Numbered from the stretch's first letter, positions 1-5,522 are shown. The stretch: 5,537 nucleotides of DNA from Nostoc cf. edaphicum LEGE 07299 (GCF_015207245.1 NZ_JADEXF010000298.1:1-5537), one strand, 5' to 3'. Notes: generated from the sequence alone by a model not told the origin. A program made the numbers and translations.

Positions 1-44
1 ACATTTAGATGATGCGTGAGTTCTGAACCTAGTTATGCTGTGTT

Positions 45-64
45 TTTAGCCTATATTTAGCCTA
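45..64. repeat. Two 9-bp direct repeats TTTAGCCTA in the element end, with a nearby inverted copy
   Basis: TTTAGCCTA occurs at 45-53 and again at 56-64, start to start 11 bp, about one helical turn. A 7-bp inverted match lies nearer the recombination core: TTAGGCT at 122-128 is the reverse complement of AGCCTAA at 59-65. Helically phased copies beside a recombination core could be recombinase or accessory-factor binding sites, but that is inference; short AT-rich matches can arise by chance. Confidence 0.45.
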
Positions 65-79
65 AAAATAAATGTGTTA

Positions 80-103
80 TCAGCGAACAATGCTTATCGC
101 TGA
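80..103. repeat. Inverted repeat in element end
   Basis: TCAGCGA at 80-86 pairs with TCGCTGA at 97-103, giving a perfect 7-bp stem with a 10-nt loop. It sits about 50 bp from the recombination core. It could be a protein-binding dyad or simply a chance hairpin. It is not followed by a T-run, so it does not look like an intrinsic terminator. Confidence 0.4.
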
Positions 104-153
104 CACTGTTTACTGCAAACATTAGGCTGTTGAAAAGAATTAAACCACAAAAA

Positions 154-164
154 GGATTACTCCG
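154..164 (+). other. 11-bp recombination core (att site) of the nifD element
   Basis: GGATTACTCCG matches the 11-bp direct repeat known to flank the nifD element in Anabaena PCC 7120, where the XisA recombinase acts. It is also coding sequence: the first G completes the Trp codon of NifD after excision, and the rest reads Asp-Tyr-Ser plus the first base of Gly. The base before it (A153) is not the G needed for a TGG Trp codon, so the match to nifD stops exactly at the core, as expected for an unexcised junction. The second copy lies outside the window. Confidence 0.93.
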
Positions 165-313
165 GCCCTTATCACGGTTATGACGGCTTCGCCATCTTCG
201 CACGCGATATGGACTTGGCACTCAACAGCCCAACCTGGGGATTAATTGGCGCTCCTTGGAATGAAAAAGCTCAGGCTAAGAAGGCTGAAGCTAAGGCTAA
301 GGCTGCCGTTTAG
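155..313 (+). CDS. nifD: Nitrogenase MoFe protein alpha chain NifD, C-terminal fragment (interrupted gene)
   Basis: This is the last 52 codons of NifD, the alpha subunit of the MoFe protein that carries the FeMo-cofactor active site. The peptide begins [18 protein letters not shown], which aligns with the Azotobacter NifD C-terminus from about residue 445 onward, and ends in a Lys/Ala-rich tail before a TAG stop. It has no start codon of its own: the open frame extends left only to about 134, with no ATG, GTG or TTG before the core, and it enters the excision element. The fragment is therefore not expressed as NifD until recombination joins it to the 5' part, which must carry the FeMo-co and P-cluster ligands. 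This is a programmed interruption and not a decayed pseudogene, because the frame through the core is intact. nifK follows after 205 bp. Confidence 0.93.
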   Translation, partial: DYSGPYHGYDGFAIFARDMDLALNSPTWGLIGAPWNEKAQAKKAEAKAKAAV

Positions 314-335
314 GGAAATGGGAGAGTGAGATAAG

Positions 336-484
336 TAAGGATAACCTGGGGCTAAAACCCCAGGGGGGAGTTGGGAATCCAAAATTCAAAACTGAAAGAT
401 TAAAATTTCTTTTGATTTTTGCATTTTGAATTTTGAATCATATTCCCATCTCCCACCCCCGCCTCAAATCCTTATTCCTCAATC
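336..484. repeat. Palindromic heptanucleotide-repeat array in the nifD-nifK spacer
   Basis: Much of the 205-bp spacer can be read in 7-bp steps. From 366 come G-rich units (GGGAGTT, GGGAATC), then A-rich units (CAAAATT, CAAAACT), then the reverse pattern (ATTTTTG, CATTTTG, AATTTTG) and C-rich units (TTCCCAT, CTCCCAC) to 456. Nested inverted repeats result: 12-bp perfect arms at 380-391 and 424-435, TGGGAAT 372-378 with ATTCCCA 442-448, and TAAGGAT 336-342 with ATCCTTA 468-474. A smaller hairpin, CCTGGGG 345-351 with CCCCAGG 358-364, lies inside the left half. Heptanucleotide repeats (STRR) are known in heterocystous cyanobacteria. In RNA this would fold as a long hairpin between the nifD and nifK cistrons, possibly affecting processing or stability; that role is inferred. 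Confidence 0.7.
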
Positions 485-506
485 AGTAAAAGAATTCAGT
501 AAGCTT

Positions 507-510
507 GGAG
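507..510 (+). promoter_or_regulatory. Ribosome binding site of nifK
   Basis: GGAG lies 8 nt before the ATG at 519. It supports that ATG, and not the upstream in-frame TTG at 426, as the nifK start. Confidence 0.7.
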
Positions 511-518
511 ATCCAGAA

Positions 519-2054
519 ATGCCTCAGAATCCAGAAAAAATTCAAGATCACGTCGAGTTATTCCACCAACCTGAGTACCAACAGCTATTTGAAAACAAAA
601 AGCAGTTTGAAAACGGTCACGAAGCCGAAGAAGTACAACGGGTTGCAGAGTGGACAAAAGGTTGGGATTATCGTGAAAAGAACTTCGCTCGTGAAGCTTT
701 AACCGTTAACCCTGCTAAAGGCTGCCAACCACTAGGAGCAATCTTTGCTGCTGTTGGTTTTGAAGGTACTCTACCTTTTGTTCAAGGTTCTCAAGGTTGC
801 GTTGCTTACTTCCGCACCCACTTAACCCGTCACTACAAAGAACCATTCTCTGGTGTATCTTCTTCAATGACTGAAGATGCAGCCGTGTTTGGTGGTCTGC
901 AAAACATGATTGACGGCTTGGCGAACTCTTACCAACTCTACAAGCCCAAGATGATCGCTGTCTGCACCACCTGTATGGCAGAAGTAATTGGTGATGACTT
1001 GCAGTCTTTCATCAACAACGCCAAGGAAGCTGGTTCAGTTCCTCAAGATTTCCCAGTACCCTACGCTCACACCCCTAGCTTTGTCGGTTCCCACATCACT
1101 GGTTACGACAACATGATGAAGGGAATTCTTTCTAACCTGACAGCAGGTCATAAGAAAGAAACCAGCAATGGTAAGATCAACTTCATCCCAGGTTTTGACA
1201 CCTACGTAGGTAACAACCGCGAAATCAAGCGGATTGCTTCCTTGTTTGGTTTTGACTACACAATTCTAGCCGACAACAGCGACTACTTGGATTCACCCAA
1301 CACAGGTGAGTTCGATATGTACCCAGGTGGTACAAAGCTAGAAGATGCAGAAGATTCAATTAATGCTAAAGCTACAATCGCTCTGCAAGCACACTCTACC
1401 CTCAAAACCCGCGAGTATATTGAAAAAGAGTGGAAGCAACCAACCTCAGTTTCCCGTCCTTGGGGCATTAAGGGTACTGATGAGTTCTTGATGAAACTCA
1501 GCGAATTGAGTGGTATCCCCATTCCTCAAGAATTGGAAATCGAACGCGGTCGTGCAGTTGATGCCATGACTGACTCTCACTCATGGATTCACGGCAAGCG
1601 CTTCGCTATCTACGGCGAACCAGATTTAGTATACAGCGTTGTTGGCTTTATGCTAGAAATGGGTGCTGAACCTGTGCATATCTTGGTTCATAACAGCAAC
1701 GAAGTATTTGAAGCAGAAATGAAAGAACTGCTTGCTTCTAGCCCCTTCGGTAAGAATGCAACTGTTTGGCCTGGTAAGGACTTGTGGCACATGCGTTCAT
1801 TGTTGTTCACCGAACCAGTAGACTTCCTGGTTGGTAATACCTACGGTAAGTACCTGTGGCGCGACACCAAGATTCCCCTCGTGAGAATCGGCTACCCCAT
1901 CATGGATCGCCACCACTTACACCGCTACGCCACCATTGGTTATCAAGGTATAATCAACCTCCTCAACTGGACTGTAAACACCCTGTTTGAAGAAATCGAT
2001 CGCAACACCAACATTCCTTCTAAGACAGATATTTCCTACGACTTAATTCGTTAG
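519..2054 (+). CDS. nifK: Nitrogenase molybdenum-iron protein beta chain NifK
   Basis: This is the beta subunit of the MoFe protein (dinitrogenase, component I), cytoplasmic in heterocysts, an alpha2beta2 partner of NifD. It shares the [8Fe-7S] P-cluster, which passes electrons from the Fe protein NifH to the FeMo-cofactor. The 511-aa length is normal for cyanobacteria. The P-cluster ligands are visible: Cys69 (NPAKGCQP), Cys94 (GSQGCVAYF) and Cys152 ([12 protein letters not shown]), matching Azotobacter beta-Cys70, 95 and 153. Ser187 (HTPSFVGSH) matches beta-Ser188. The C-terminus ([18 protein letters not shown], ending DISYDLIR) is typical. The start at 519 is chosen because the product begins MPQNPEK like known NifK and has a GGAG upstream; the frame stays open to a TTG at 426, but those 31 codons are spacer repeats. 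Expression with nifHD probably depends on excision of the nifD element. Confidence 0.98.
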   Translation: MPQNPEKIQDHVELFHQPEYQQLFENKKQFENGHEAEEVQRVAEWTKGWDYREKNFAREALTVNPAKGCQPLGAIFAAVGFEGTLPFVQGSQGCVAYFRTHLTRHYKEPFSGVSSSMTEDAAVFGGLQNMIDGLANSYQLYKPKMIAVCTTCMAEVIGDDLQSFINNAKEAGSVPQDFPVPYAHTPSFVGSHITGYDNMMKGILSNLTAGHKKETSNGKINFIPGFDTYVGNNREIKRIASLFGFDYTILADNSDYLDSPNTGEFDMYPGGTKLEDAEDSINAKATIALQAHSTLKTREYIEKEWKQPTSVSRPWGIKGTDEFLMKLSELSGIPIPQELEIERGRAVDAMTDSHSWIHGKRFAIYGEPDLVYSVVGFMLEMGAEPVHILVHNSNEVFEAEMKELLASSPFGKNATVWPGKDLWHMRSLLFTEPVDFLVGNTYGKYLWRDTKIPLVRIGYPIMDRHHLHRYATIGYQGIINLLNWTVNTLFEEIDRNTNIPSKTDISYDLIR

Positions 2055-2097
2055 AAATTGCGTAGAAACACAACGTGTTAATTAAAGGGTGAAGAAG

Positions 2098-2202
2098 GGG
2101 AGTCGGGAGTAGGGAGTAGGCTTGCCGTGAGCGTAGCCGAACGGGAGTAGGGAAATATCCAAACCCAATGCCCGATACCCAATCCCCAATCCCCAACTCC
2201 CC
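2098..2202. repeat. Palindromic heptanucleotide-repeat array downstream of nifK
   Basis: The spacer of 183 bp is built of 7-bp units: G-rich units on the left (GGGAGTC 2098-2104, GGGAGTA 2105-2111, 2112-2118 and 2143-2149) and C-rich units on the right (CCCAATG 2164-2170, CCCGATA, CCCAATC 2178-2184 and 2185-2191, CCCAACT to 2198). The halves are complementary in outline: AAGGGGAGT at 2095-2103 pairs perfectly with ACTCCCCTT at 2196-2204. The right arm runs directly into TTTTTCTT (2203-2210), so the transcript could form a terminator-like or attenuating hairpin after nifK. The left half also has four or more G-runs of three with short loops. The repeat class (STRR) is known in cyanobacteria; the transcript role is inferred. 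Confidence 0.7.
2119..2142. repeat. Apparent 24-bp insertion within the heptamer array (small dispersed repeat type)
   Basis: Between the heptamers ending at 2118 and starting at 2143 lies a 24-bp segment containing CTTGCCGTGAGCG and TAGCCGAAC. It breaks the 7-bp phase, and removing it makes GGGAGTA units directly adjacent again. Sequences of this look (CTTGCCGT..GCGTAGCC) are common in Nostoc intergenic DNA. Small dispersed repeats of about 21-27 bp inserted into other repeats have been described in Nostoc (recalled). The exact ends are ambiguous by one or two bases because both sides carry G-runs. Confidence 0.5.
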
Positions 2203-2224
2203 TTTTTCTTGATAGCATTTACCC

Positions 2225-2230
2225 AAGGGA
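2225..2230 (+). promoter_or_regulatory. Probable ribosome binding site of the small gene after nifK
   Basis: AAGGGA lies 7 nt before the ATG at 2238, a partial Shine-Dalgarno match at suitable spacing. It lies just beyond the terminator-like hairpin and T-run of the preceding spacer. Confidence 0.5.
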
Positions 2231-2237
2231 TTTATCA

Positions 2238-2585
2238 ATGGAAACCATCAATCACACTCACGAACATACTCACACTCATCCTCATCCTAATTACCATCCA
2301 CCTAACCAGAAAAAACCAGGATGGTTCCACAATCTTTTTAATCCGTTGCGCCGTGTGGTGGATGAAATTCAGGTTAAAAACAATCGCTTCGCTCATCTAA
2401 TTTGCCAAACAATTCCTTGTTGTTGTCCCTTTGAGCGACAAATTAAATTATTTGGGAAGACTATTGATATTCCACCACTATGTAAACTCAATCCTTTATA
2501 TGACGAATTTGTAGGATTGCGTTTCCGCGCTTTATCCTACCTCGCTGATGTATGCGGAGAGGATGTCACAAGATACATTTGCTAA
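2238..2585 (+). CDS. Mo-dependent nitrogenase C-terminal domain family protein (function unknown)
   Basis: This small soluble-looking protein of 115 aa has no signal peptide or membrane segment. Residues about 27-115 fit the cyanobacterial family named Mo-dependent nitrogenase C-terminus (Pfam Mo-nitro_C, from memory), with the recognisable segment PPLCKLNPLYDEFVGLRFRA and a CGEDV motif near the end. Despite the family name it is not a piece of NifD or NifK, both of which are otherwise accounted for. Two features suggest metal binding. The N-terminus carries His at positions 6, 8, 10, 12, 14, 16 and 20. The middle has Cys56 and a Cys61-62-63 triplet followed by Pro-Phe-Glu-Arg, with further Cys at 82, 106 and the C-terminal residue 115. 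The position between nifK and nifE suggests a nitrogenase-related accessory role, perhaps in metal handling or cofactor assembly, but no activity can be assigned. Confidence 0.88.
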   Translation: METINHTHEHTHTHPHPNYHPPNQKKPGWFHNLFNPLRRVVDEIQVKNNRFAHLICQTIPCCCPFERQIKLFGKTIDIPPLCKLNPLYDEFVGLRFRALSYLADVCGEDVTRYIC

Positions 2586-2586
2586 T

Positions 2587-2677
2587 TATTGGGCATGGGG
2601 TATTGGTCATTAGTCATTAGTTGTTAGTTATTCAAAGGACAAATGACAAATGACAAAGGACAATTAACAATTAAGAG
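2587..2677. repeat. Heptanucleotide-repeat array filling the spacer before nifE
   Basis: Starting one base after the stop codon of the small gene, the spacer reads in 7-bp steps for about 13 units: TATTGGG, CATGGGG, TATTGGT, CATTAGT twice, TGTTAGT, TATTCAA, AGGACAA, ATGACAA twice, AGGACAA, TTAACAA and a degenerate last unit. The two halves are inverted: GTCATTA units at 2606-2619 pair with AAATGAC units at 2641-2654 at 12 of 14 positions across a 21-nt loop. The array ends about 7 nt before the nifE ATG, so its hairpin could influence nifE translation. A spurious in-frame ATG at 2643 lies inside one ATGACAA unit. Confidence 0.75.
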
Positions 2678-2684
2678 AAGAGAG

Positions 2685-4067
2685 ATGAAAAGCACCCAAG
2701 GCAAAATCAACGAGCTGCTGACTGAGACAGGATGCGAACATAATCAGCACAAACAAGCGGAAAAGAAAAACAAATCATGCGCTCAACAGGCACAACCTGG
2801 CGCGGCTCAAGGGGGCTGTGCCTTTGATGGTGCAATGATTGCTTTAGTGCCGATCGCAGATGCAGCGCATCTAGTCCACGGGCCGATCGCCTGTGCTGGT
2901 AATTCCTGGGGCAGTCGTGGTAGTCTGTCGTCTGGCCCTCAACTCTACAAAATGGGCTTTACCACAGACTTGGGTGAAAATGATGTCATCTTCGGTGGCG
3001 AAAAGAAACTCTACAAAGCGATTCTGGAACTTCACGAGCGCTACCAACCAGCAGCAGTATTCGTCTATGCCACTTGCGTTACAGCCTTAATCGGTGATGA
3101 TATGGATGCTGTTTGCAAAGCTGCGGCTGAAAAAATTGGTATTCCTGTTGTTCCTGTCATTGCCCCAGGATTCATTGGCAGTAAAAATCTGGGCAACCGT
3201 TTTGGTGGCGAAGCTTTATTAGAATATGTTGTCGGAACAGCAGAACCGGAACATACAACGCCCTATGATATTAACTTAATCGGTGAATACAACATCGCCG
3301 GTGAAATGTGGGGAGTAACACCACTGCTAGAAAAATTAGGCATCCGTATTTTGTCTAAAATTACGGGCGATGCTCGCTACAATGAAATTCGCTACGCCCA
3401 CCGCGCCAAGCTCAACGTCATGATCTGCTCACGAGCGCTGCTGAATATGGCGAGAAAGATGGAGGAGCGTTACAACATCCCTTACATTGAAGAGTCTTTC
3501 TACGGCATTGATGATATGAATCGCTGTCTGCGAAACATCGCCGCTAAATTAGGCGACGCTGATTTACAAGAGCGGACAGAAAAGCTAATTGCAGAAGAAA
3601 CTGCTGCTTTAGATTTGGCATTGGCTCCTTATCGCGCTCGACTCAAAGGTAAGCGGGTTGTGTTGTATACAGGTGGTGTCAAGAGTTGGTCGATTATTTC
3701 GGCTGCTAGAGACTTAGGCATTGAAGTTGTTGCTACCAGTACTCGTAAAAGTACTGAAGAAGATAAAGCCAAAATCAAGAAGTTGATTGGCAACGATGGC
3801 ATCATGCTGGAGAAAGGCAACGCTCAAGAATTGTTACAACTGGTTAAAGACACTCGCGCAGATATGCTGATTGCTGGTGGACGTAACCAATACACAGCTT
3901 TGAAAGCTCGAATTCCTTTCCTTGATATCAACCAAGAACGCCACCATCCTTATGCAGGTTATGTGGGAATGATTGAGATGGCGCGGGAACTGTACGAAGC
4001 TCTGTATAGCCCGATTTGGGAACAAATACGCAAACCCGCTCCTTGGGAAGAAGAGGAGGAAGTTTAA
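2685..4067 (+). CDS. nifE: Nitrogenase FeMo-cofactor biosynthesis scaffold NifE
   Basis: NifE is the NifD-like subunit of the NifEN scaffold, which receives the iron-sulfur core made by NifB and matures it with Mo and homocitrate into FeMo-co for NifDK. It has 460 aa, close to the usual length. Cysteines matching Azotobacter NifE are present: Cys32 (KSCAQQ, cf. Cys25), Cys45 (GGCAFDGA, cf. Cys37), Cys70 ([15 protein letters not shown], cf. Cys62), Cys131 ([12 protein letters not shown], cf. Cys124) and Cys248 (MICSRALLN, cf. Cys250). The first conserved interface set, with NifN Cys44, holds the permanent [4Fe-4S] cluster; Cys248 is near the precursor site. GGVKSWS and [13 protein letters not shown] are typical. 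The start at 2685 ([12 protein letters not shown]) is chosen by family N-terminus; the in-frame ATG at 2643 adds 14 repeat-encoded residues. The upstream AGAGAAGAGAG is only a weak Shine-Dalgarno. The stop overlaps the nifN start. Confidence 0.97.
   Translation: MKSTQGKINELLTETGCEHNQHKQAEKKNKSCAQQAQPGAAQGGCAFDGAMIALVPIADAAHLVHGPIACAGNSWGSRGSLSSGPQLYKMGFTTDLGENDVIFGGEKKLYKAILELHERYQPAAVFVYATCVTALIGDDMDAVCKAAAEKIGIPVVPVIAPGFIGSKNLGNRFGGEALLEYVVGTAEPEHTTPYDINLIGEYNIAGEMWGVTPLLEKLGIRILSKITGDARYNEIRYAHRAKLNVMICSRALLNMARKMEERYNIPYIEESFYGIDDMNRCLRNIAAKLGDADLQERTEKLIAEETAALDLALAPYRARLKGKRVVLYTGGVKSWSIISAARDLGIEVVATSTRKSTEEDKAKIKKLIGNDGIMLEKGNAQELLQLVKDTRADMLIAGGRNQYTALKARIPFLDINQERHHPYAGYVGMIEMARELYEALYSPIWEQIRKPAPWEEEEEV
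4054..4059 (+). promoter_or_regulatory. Ribosome binding site of nifN inside nifE
   Basis: AGGAGG lies 7 nt before the nifN ATG at 4067, the strongest Shine-Dalgarno in the window. It is formed by the Glu codons of the acidic NifE C-terminus (PWEEEEEV). It supports translation from 4067 and not from the in-frame TTG at 4016. Confidence 0.8.
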
Positions 4068-5404
4068 TGGCGATCGTTACCGCTTCTAACAAAGCACTGA
4101 CAGTTAATCCCCTCAAGCAAAGTCAAGCTTTGGGCGCAACCTTAGCCTTTTTGGGATTGAAAGGGACGATGCCCTTATTCCACGGTTCTCAAGGTTGTAC
4201 TGCTTTCGCCAAAGTTGTCCTAGTGCGGCATTTCCGGGAAGCAATTCCCCTTGCTACGACAGCGATGACGGAAGTCACTACTATTTTGGGTGGCGAAGAG
4301 AATGTGGAGCAAGCAATTCTAACTCTGGTGGAAAAGGCTAACCCAGAAATTATTGGTTTATGTACCACTGGGTTAACGGAAACTAGAGGAGATGACATTG
4401 AAGGTTTTCTTAAGGAAATCCGCGATCGCCATCCCGAATTGAATGATTTAGCGATCGTTTTTGCACCTACCCCAGATTTTAAAGGTGCGTTGCAAGATGG
4501 CTTTGCTGTCGCTGTAGAAAGCATAGTTAAGGAAATTCCTCGCGCAGGTGGACTCAGAACTGAACAAGTCACCGTTTTGGCGGGTTCTGCTTTCACACCT
4601 GGGGATGTACAGGAAATCAAAGAGATAATCACGTCCTTTGGATTAGTGCCAATCTTTGTACCTGACCTTGGCGCTTCTCTAGATGGACATTTAGAGGATA
4701 GTTATAGTGCGGTTACTGTTAGTGGAACTACCTTAAAACAGCTACGAGAAGTAGGTAGTTCTGCTTTTACCCTGGCATTGGGTGAAAGTATGCGGGGGGC
4801 TGCAAAGATTCTCGAAGAACGGTTTGGCACACCTTATGAGGTGTTTGGCGAACTGACGGGATTAGAACCAGTAGATGAATTTATCCAAGCATTGGCGATT
4901 CTGAGCGGTAACAGCGTACCCGAAAAATACCGCCGCCAACGTCGTCAATTGCAAGATGCGATGTTGGACACTCACTTTTACTTCGGTGCAAAACGAGTTT
5001 CCCTCGCACTAGAACCAGATTTGTTGTGGTCAACCGTGCATTTCCTGCAATCAATGGGAGCGCAAATTCATGCTGTGGTGACAACCACGCGATCGCACCT
5101 CTTAGAAAAACTCCCGGTTAAAAGCATTACCATCGGCGACTTAGAAGACTTTGAGAGTCTAGCAGGCGGTTCTGATTTGCTGATTGGTAACTCGAATGTG
5201 GGTGCGATCGCTAAACGGCTTTCGATTCCTCTTTATCGTCTAGGATTGCCCATTTATGACCGTTTAGGTAATGGTCAATTTACTAAAGTTGGCTATCGAG
5301 GCACGATGGAGCTTTTATTTGGCATCGGCAACCTATTTTTAGAGGCAGAAGAAGCGAGAGTTAAGCAGTTCCAAGAGTTCGGAACTGTGAGCGCTGAGTT
5401 TTGA
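4067..5404 (+). CDS. nifN: Nitrogenase FeMo-cofactor biosynthesis scaffold NifN
   Basis: NifN is the NifK-like subunit of the NifEN scaffold complex, on which the FeMo-cofactor precursor is completed. It has 445 aa, normal for NifN. Cys44 (FHGSQGCTAFAKV) matches the NifN Cys44 that, with three NifE cysteines, ligates the interface [4Fe-4S] cluster. The Cys found at the first P-cluster position in NifK is replaced here (NPLKQSQALGA), and at the third NifK position the segment is CTTGLTETRGDD, with only Cys99. These changes distinguish NifN from NifK and fit the absence of a P-cluster. The C-terminal half has LDTHFYFGAKR, LLIGNSN and LYRLGLPIYDR, also family-typical. The ATG overlaps the nifE stop by one base (TAATG), which with the AGGAGG upstream indicates translational coupling and matched synthesis of the two subunits. 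It contains all three HIP1 octamers of the window. Confidence 0.97.
   Translation: MAIVTASNKALTVNPLKQSQALGATLAFLGLKGTMPLFHGSQGCTAFAKVVLVRHFREAIPLATTAMTEVTTILGGEENVEQAILTLVEKANPEIIGLCTTGLTETRGDDIEGFLKEIRDRHPELNDLAIVFAPTPDFKGALQDGFAVAVESIVKEIPRAGGLRTEQVTVLAGSAFTPGDVQEIKEIITSFGLVPIFVPDLGASLDGHLEDSYSAVTVSGTTLKQLREVGSSAFTLALGESMRGAAKILEERFGTPYEVFGELTGLEPVDEFIQALAILSGNSVPEKYRRQRRQLQDAMLDTHFYFGAKRVSLALEPDLLWSTVHFLQSMGAQIHAVVTTTRSHLLEKLPVKSITIGDLEDFESLAGGSDLLIGNSNVGAIAKRLSIPLYRLGLPIYDRLGNGQFTKVGYRGTMELLFGIGNLFLEAEEARVKQFQEFGTVSAEF
4422..4429. repeat. HIP1 octamer GCGATCGC
   Basis: Highly iterated palindrome typical of many cyanobacterial genomes, here inside nifN coding sequence. Confidence 0.9.
5089..5096. 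repeat. HIP1 octamer GCGATCGC
   Basis: Second HIP1 site, inside nifN. Confidence 0.9.
5204..5211. repeat. HIP1 octamer GCGATCGC
   Basis: Third HIP1 site, inside nifN, 115 bp after the previous one. Confidence 0.9.
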
Positions 5405-5443
5405 ATTCACACTTGAAATTCAAAACAGTTCAGTTAAGAATTG

Positions 5444-5509
5444 ATCCTCCCTAACCTTCCTTAAAAAGGAGGGAATAGAGCAAATCTTAAATTAGCCCCC
5501 CTTTTTTAA
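5444..5509. repeat. Inverted-repeat element after nifN, possibly acting as terminator
   Basis: CCTTCCTT at 5455-5462 pairs with AAGGAGGG at 5466-5473 (8 pairs, one G-T, 3-nt loop). Alternatively, TTAAAAAGGAGGG at 5461-5473 pairs with CCCCCCTTTTTTAA at 5496-5509 with one bulge and one mismatch. The second arm includes a run of six T. The pattern GATCCTCCCTAA..CTTAAAAAGGAGGG..CCCCCCTTTTTTAA resembles a family of MITE-like intergenic repeats common in filamentous cyanobacteria. The hairpin with T-run could reduce read-through after nifN, although further nif genes (for example nifX) usually follow in this order, so full termination is not certain. Confidence 0.5.
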
Positions 5510-5512
5510 ACG

Positions 5513-5522
5513 TGTGTACACA
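5513..5522. promoter_or_regulatory. 10-bp perfect palindrome TGTGTACACA
   Basis: A perfect dyad without spacer lies at the far end of the window, beyond the inverted-repeat element. It could be an operator-like site for a gene starting outside the window, or part of a longer repeat cut by the window edge. No regulator can be named. Confidence 0.3.

Larger units (their letters stand above)
1..153. mobile_element. nifD excision element, nifK-proximal end (partial)
   Basis: This is the terminal part of the DNA element that interrupts nifD in heterocystous cyanobacteria and is removed by site-specific recombination during heterocyst differentiation. Seen: to the right of the 11-bp core (154-164) the sequence encodes the NifD C-terminus. 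To the left, the expected His-Ser-Trp codons of NifD are replaced by AT-rich sequence, and the nifD frame runs into a TGA at 131-133. No start-to-stop gene of convincing quality lies in these 153 bases; they hold short direct and inverted repeats. Known from Anabaena PCC 7120 (from memory): the recombinase gene xisA lies near this end of the element, a few hundred bases inside; it is not reached here. The element's remaining content and size cannot be judged from this window. Confidence 0.9.

Noticed and set aside
155..313. Degenerate nifD pseudogene
   Set aside because: The frame is intact from the 11-bp core to the stop and the break coincides with the known excision core, so it is a reversible interruption.
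426..518. N-terminal extension of NifK by 31 codons from a TTG at 426
   Set aside because: The extension is encoded by spacer heptamer repeats, lacks family similarity, and the ATG at 519 has a good ribosome site and gives the normal NifK N-terminus.
314..518. NtcA-regulated promoter before nifK
   Set aside because: No GTA-N8-TAC motif with a properly spaced -10 element was found by eye; nifK is more likely transcribed from upstream after excision.
2020..2238. 72-aa open frame on the minus strand across the nifK-downstream spacer
   Set aside because: Its codons are translated heptamer repeats (GIGDWVSGIG-like periodicity), not a protein gene.
2587..2677. CRISPR-like array
   Set aside because: Units are 7 bp, contiguous and without unique spacers, so this is a heptanucleotide tandem repeat.
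2643..2684. N-terminal extension of NifE by 14 codons from the ATG at 2643
   Set aside because: The ATG lies inside a repeated ATGACAA unit; the known family N-terminus begins at 2685.
4016..4066. Longer NifN from a TTG at 4016
   Set aside because: It overlaps nifE coding sequence without ribosome site; AGGAGG and the family N-terminus point to 4067.
4189..4632. 147-aa open frame on the minus strand inside nifN
   Set aside because: It is antisense to strongly conserved NifN coding sequence, has low-complexity Ser/Val/Ala composition and no recognisable domain.
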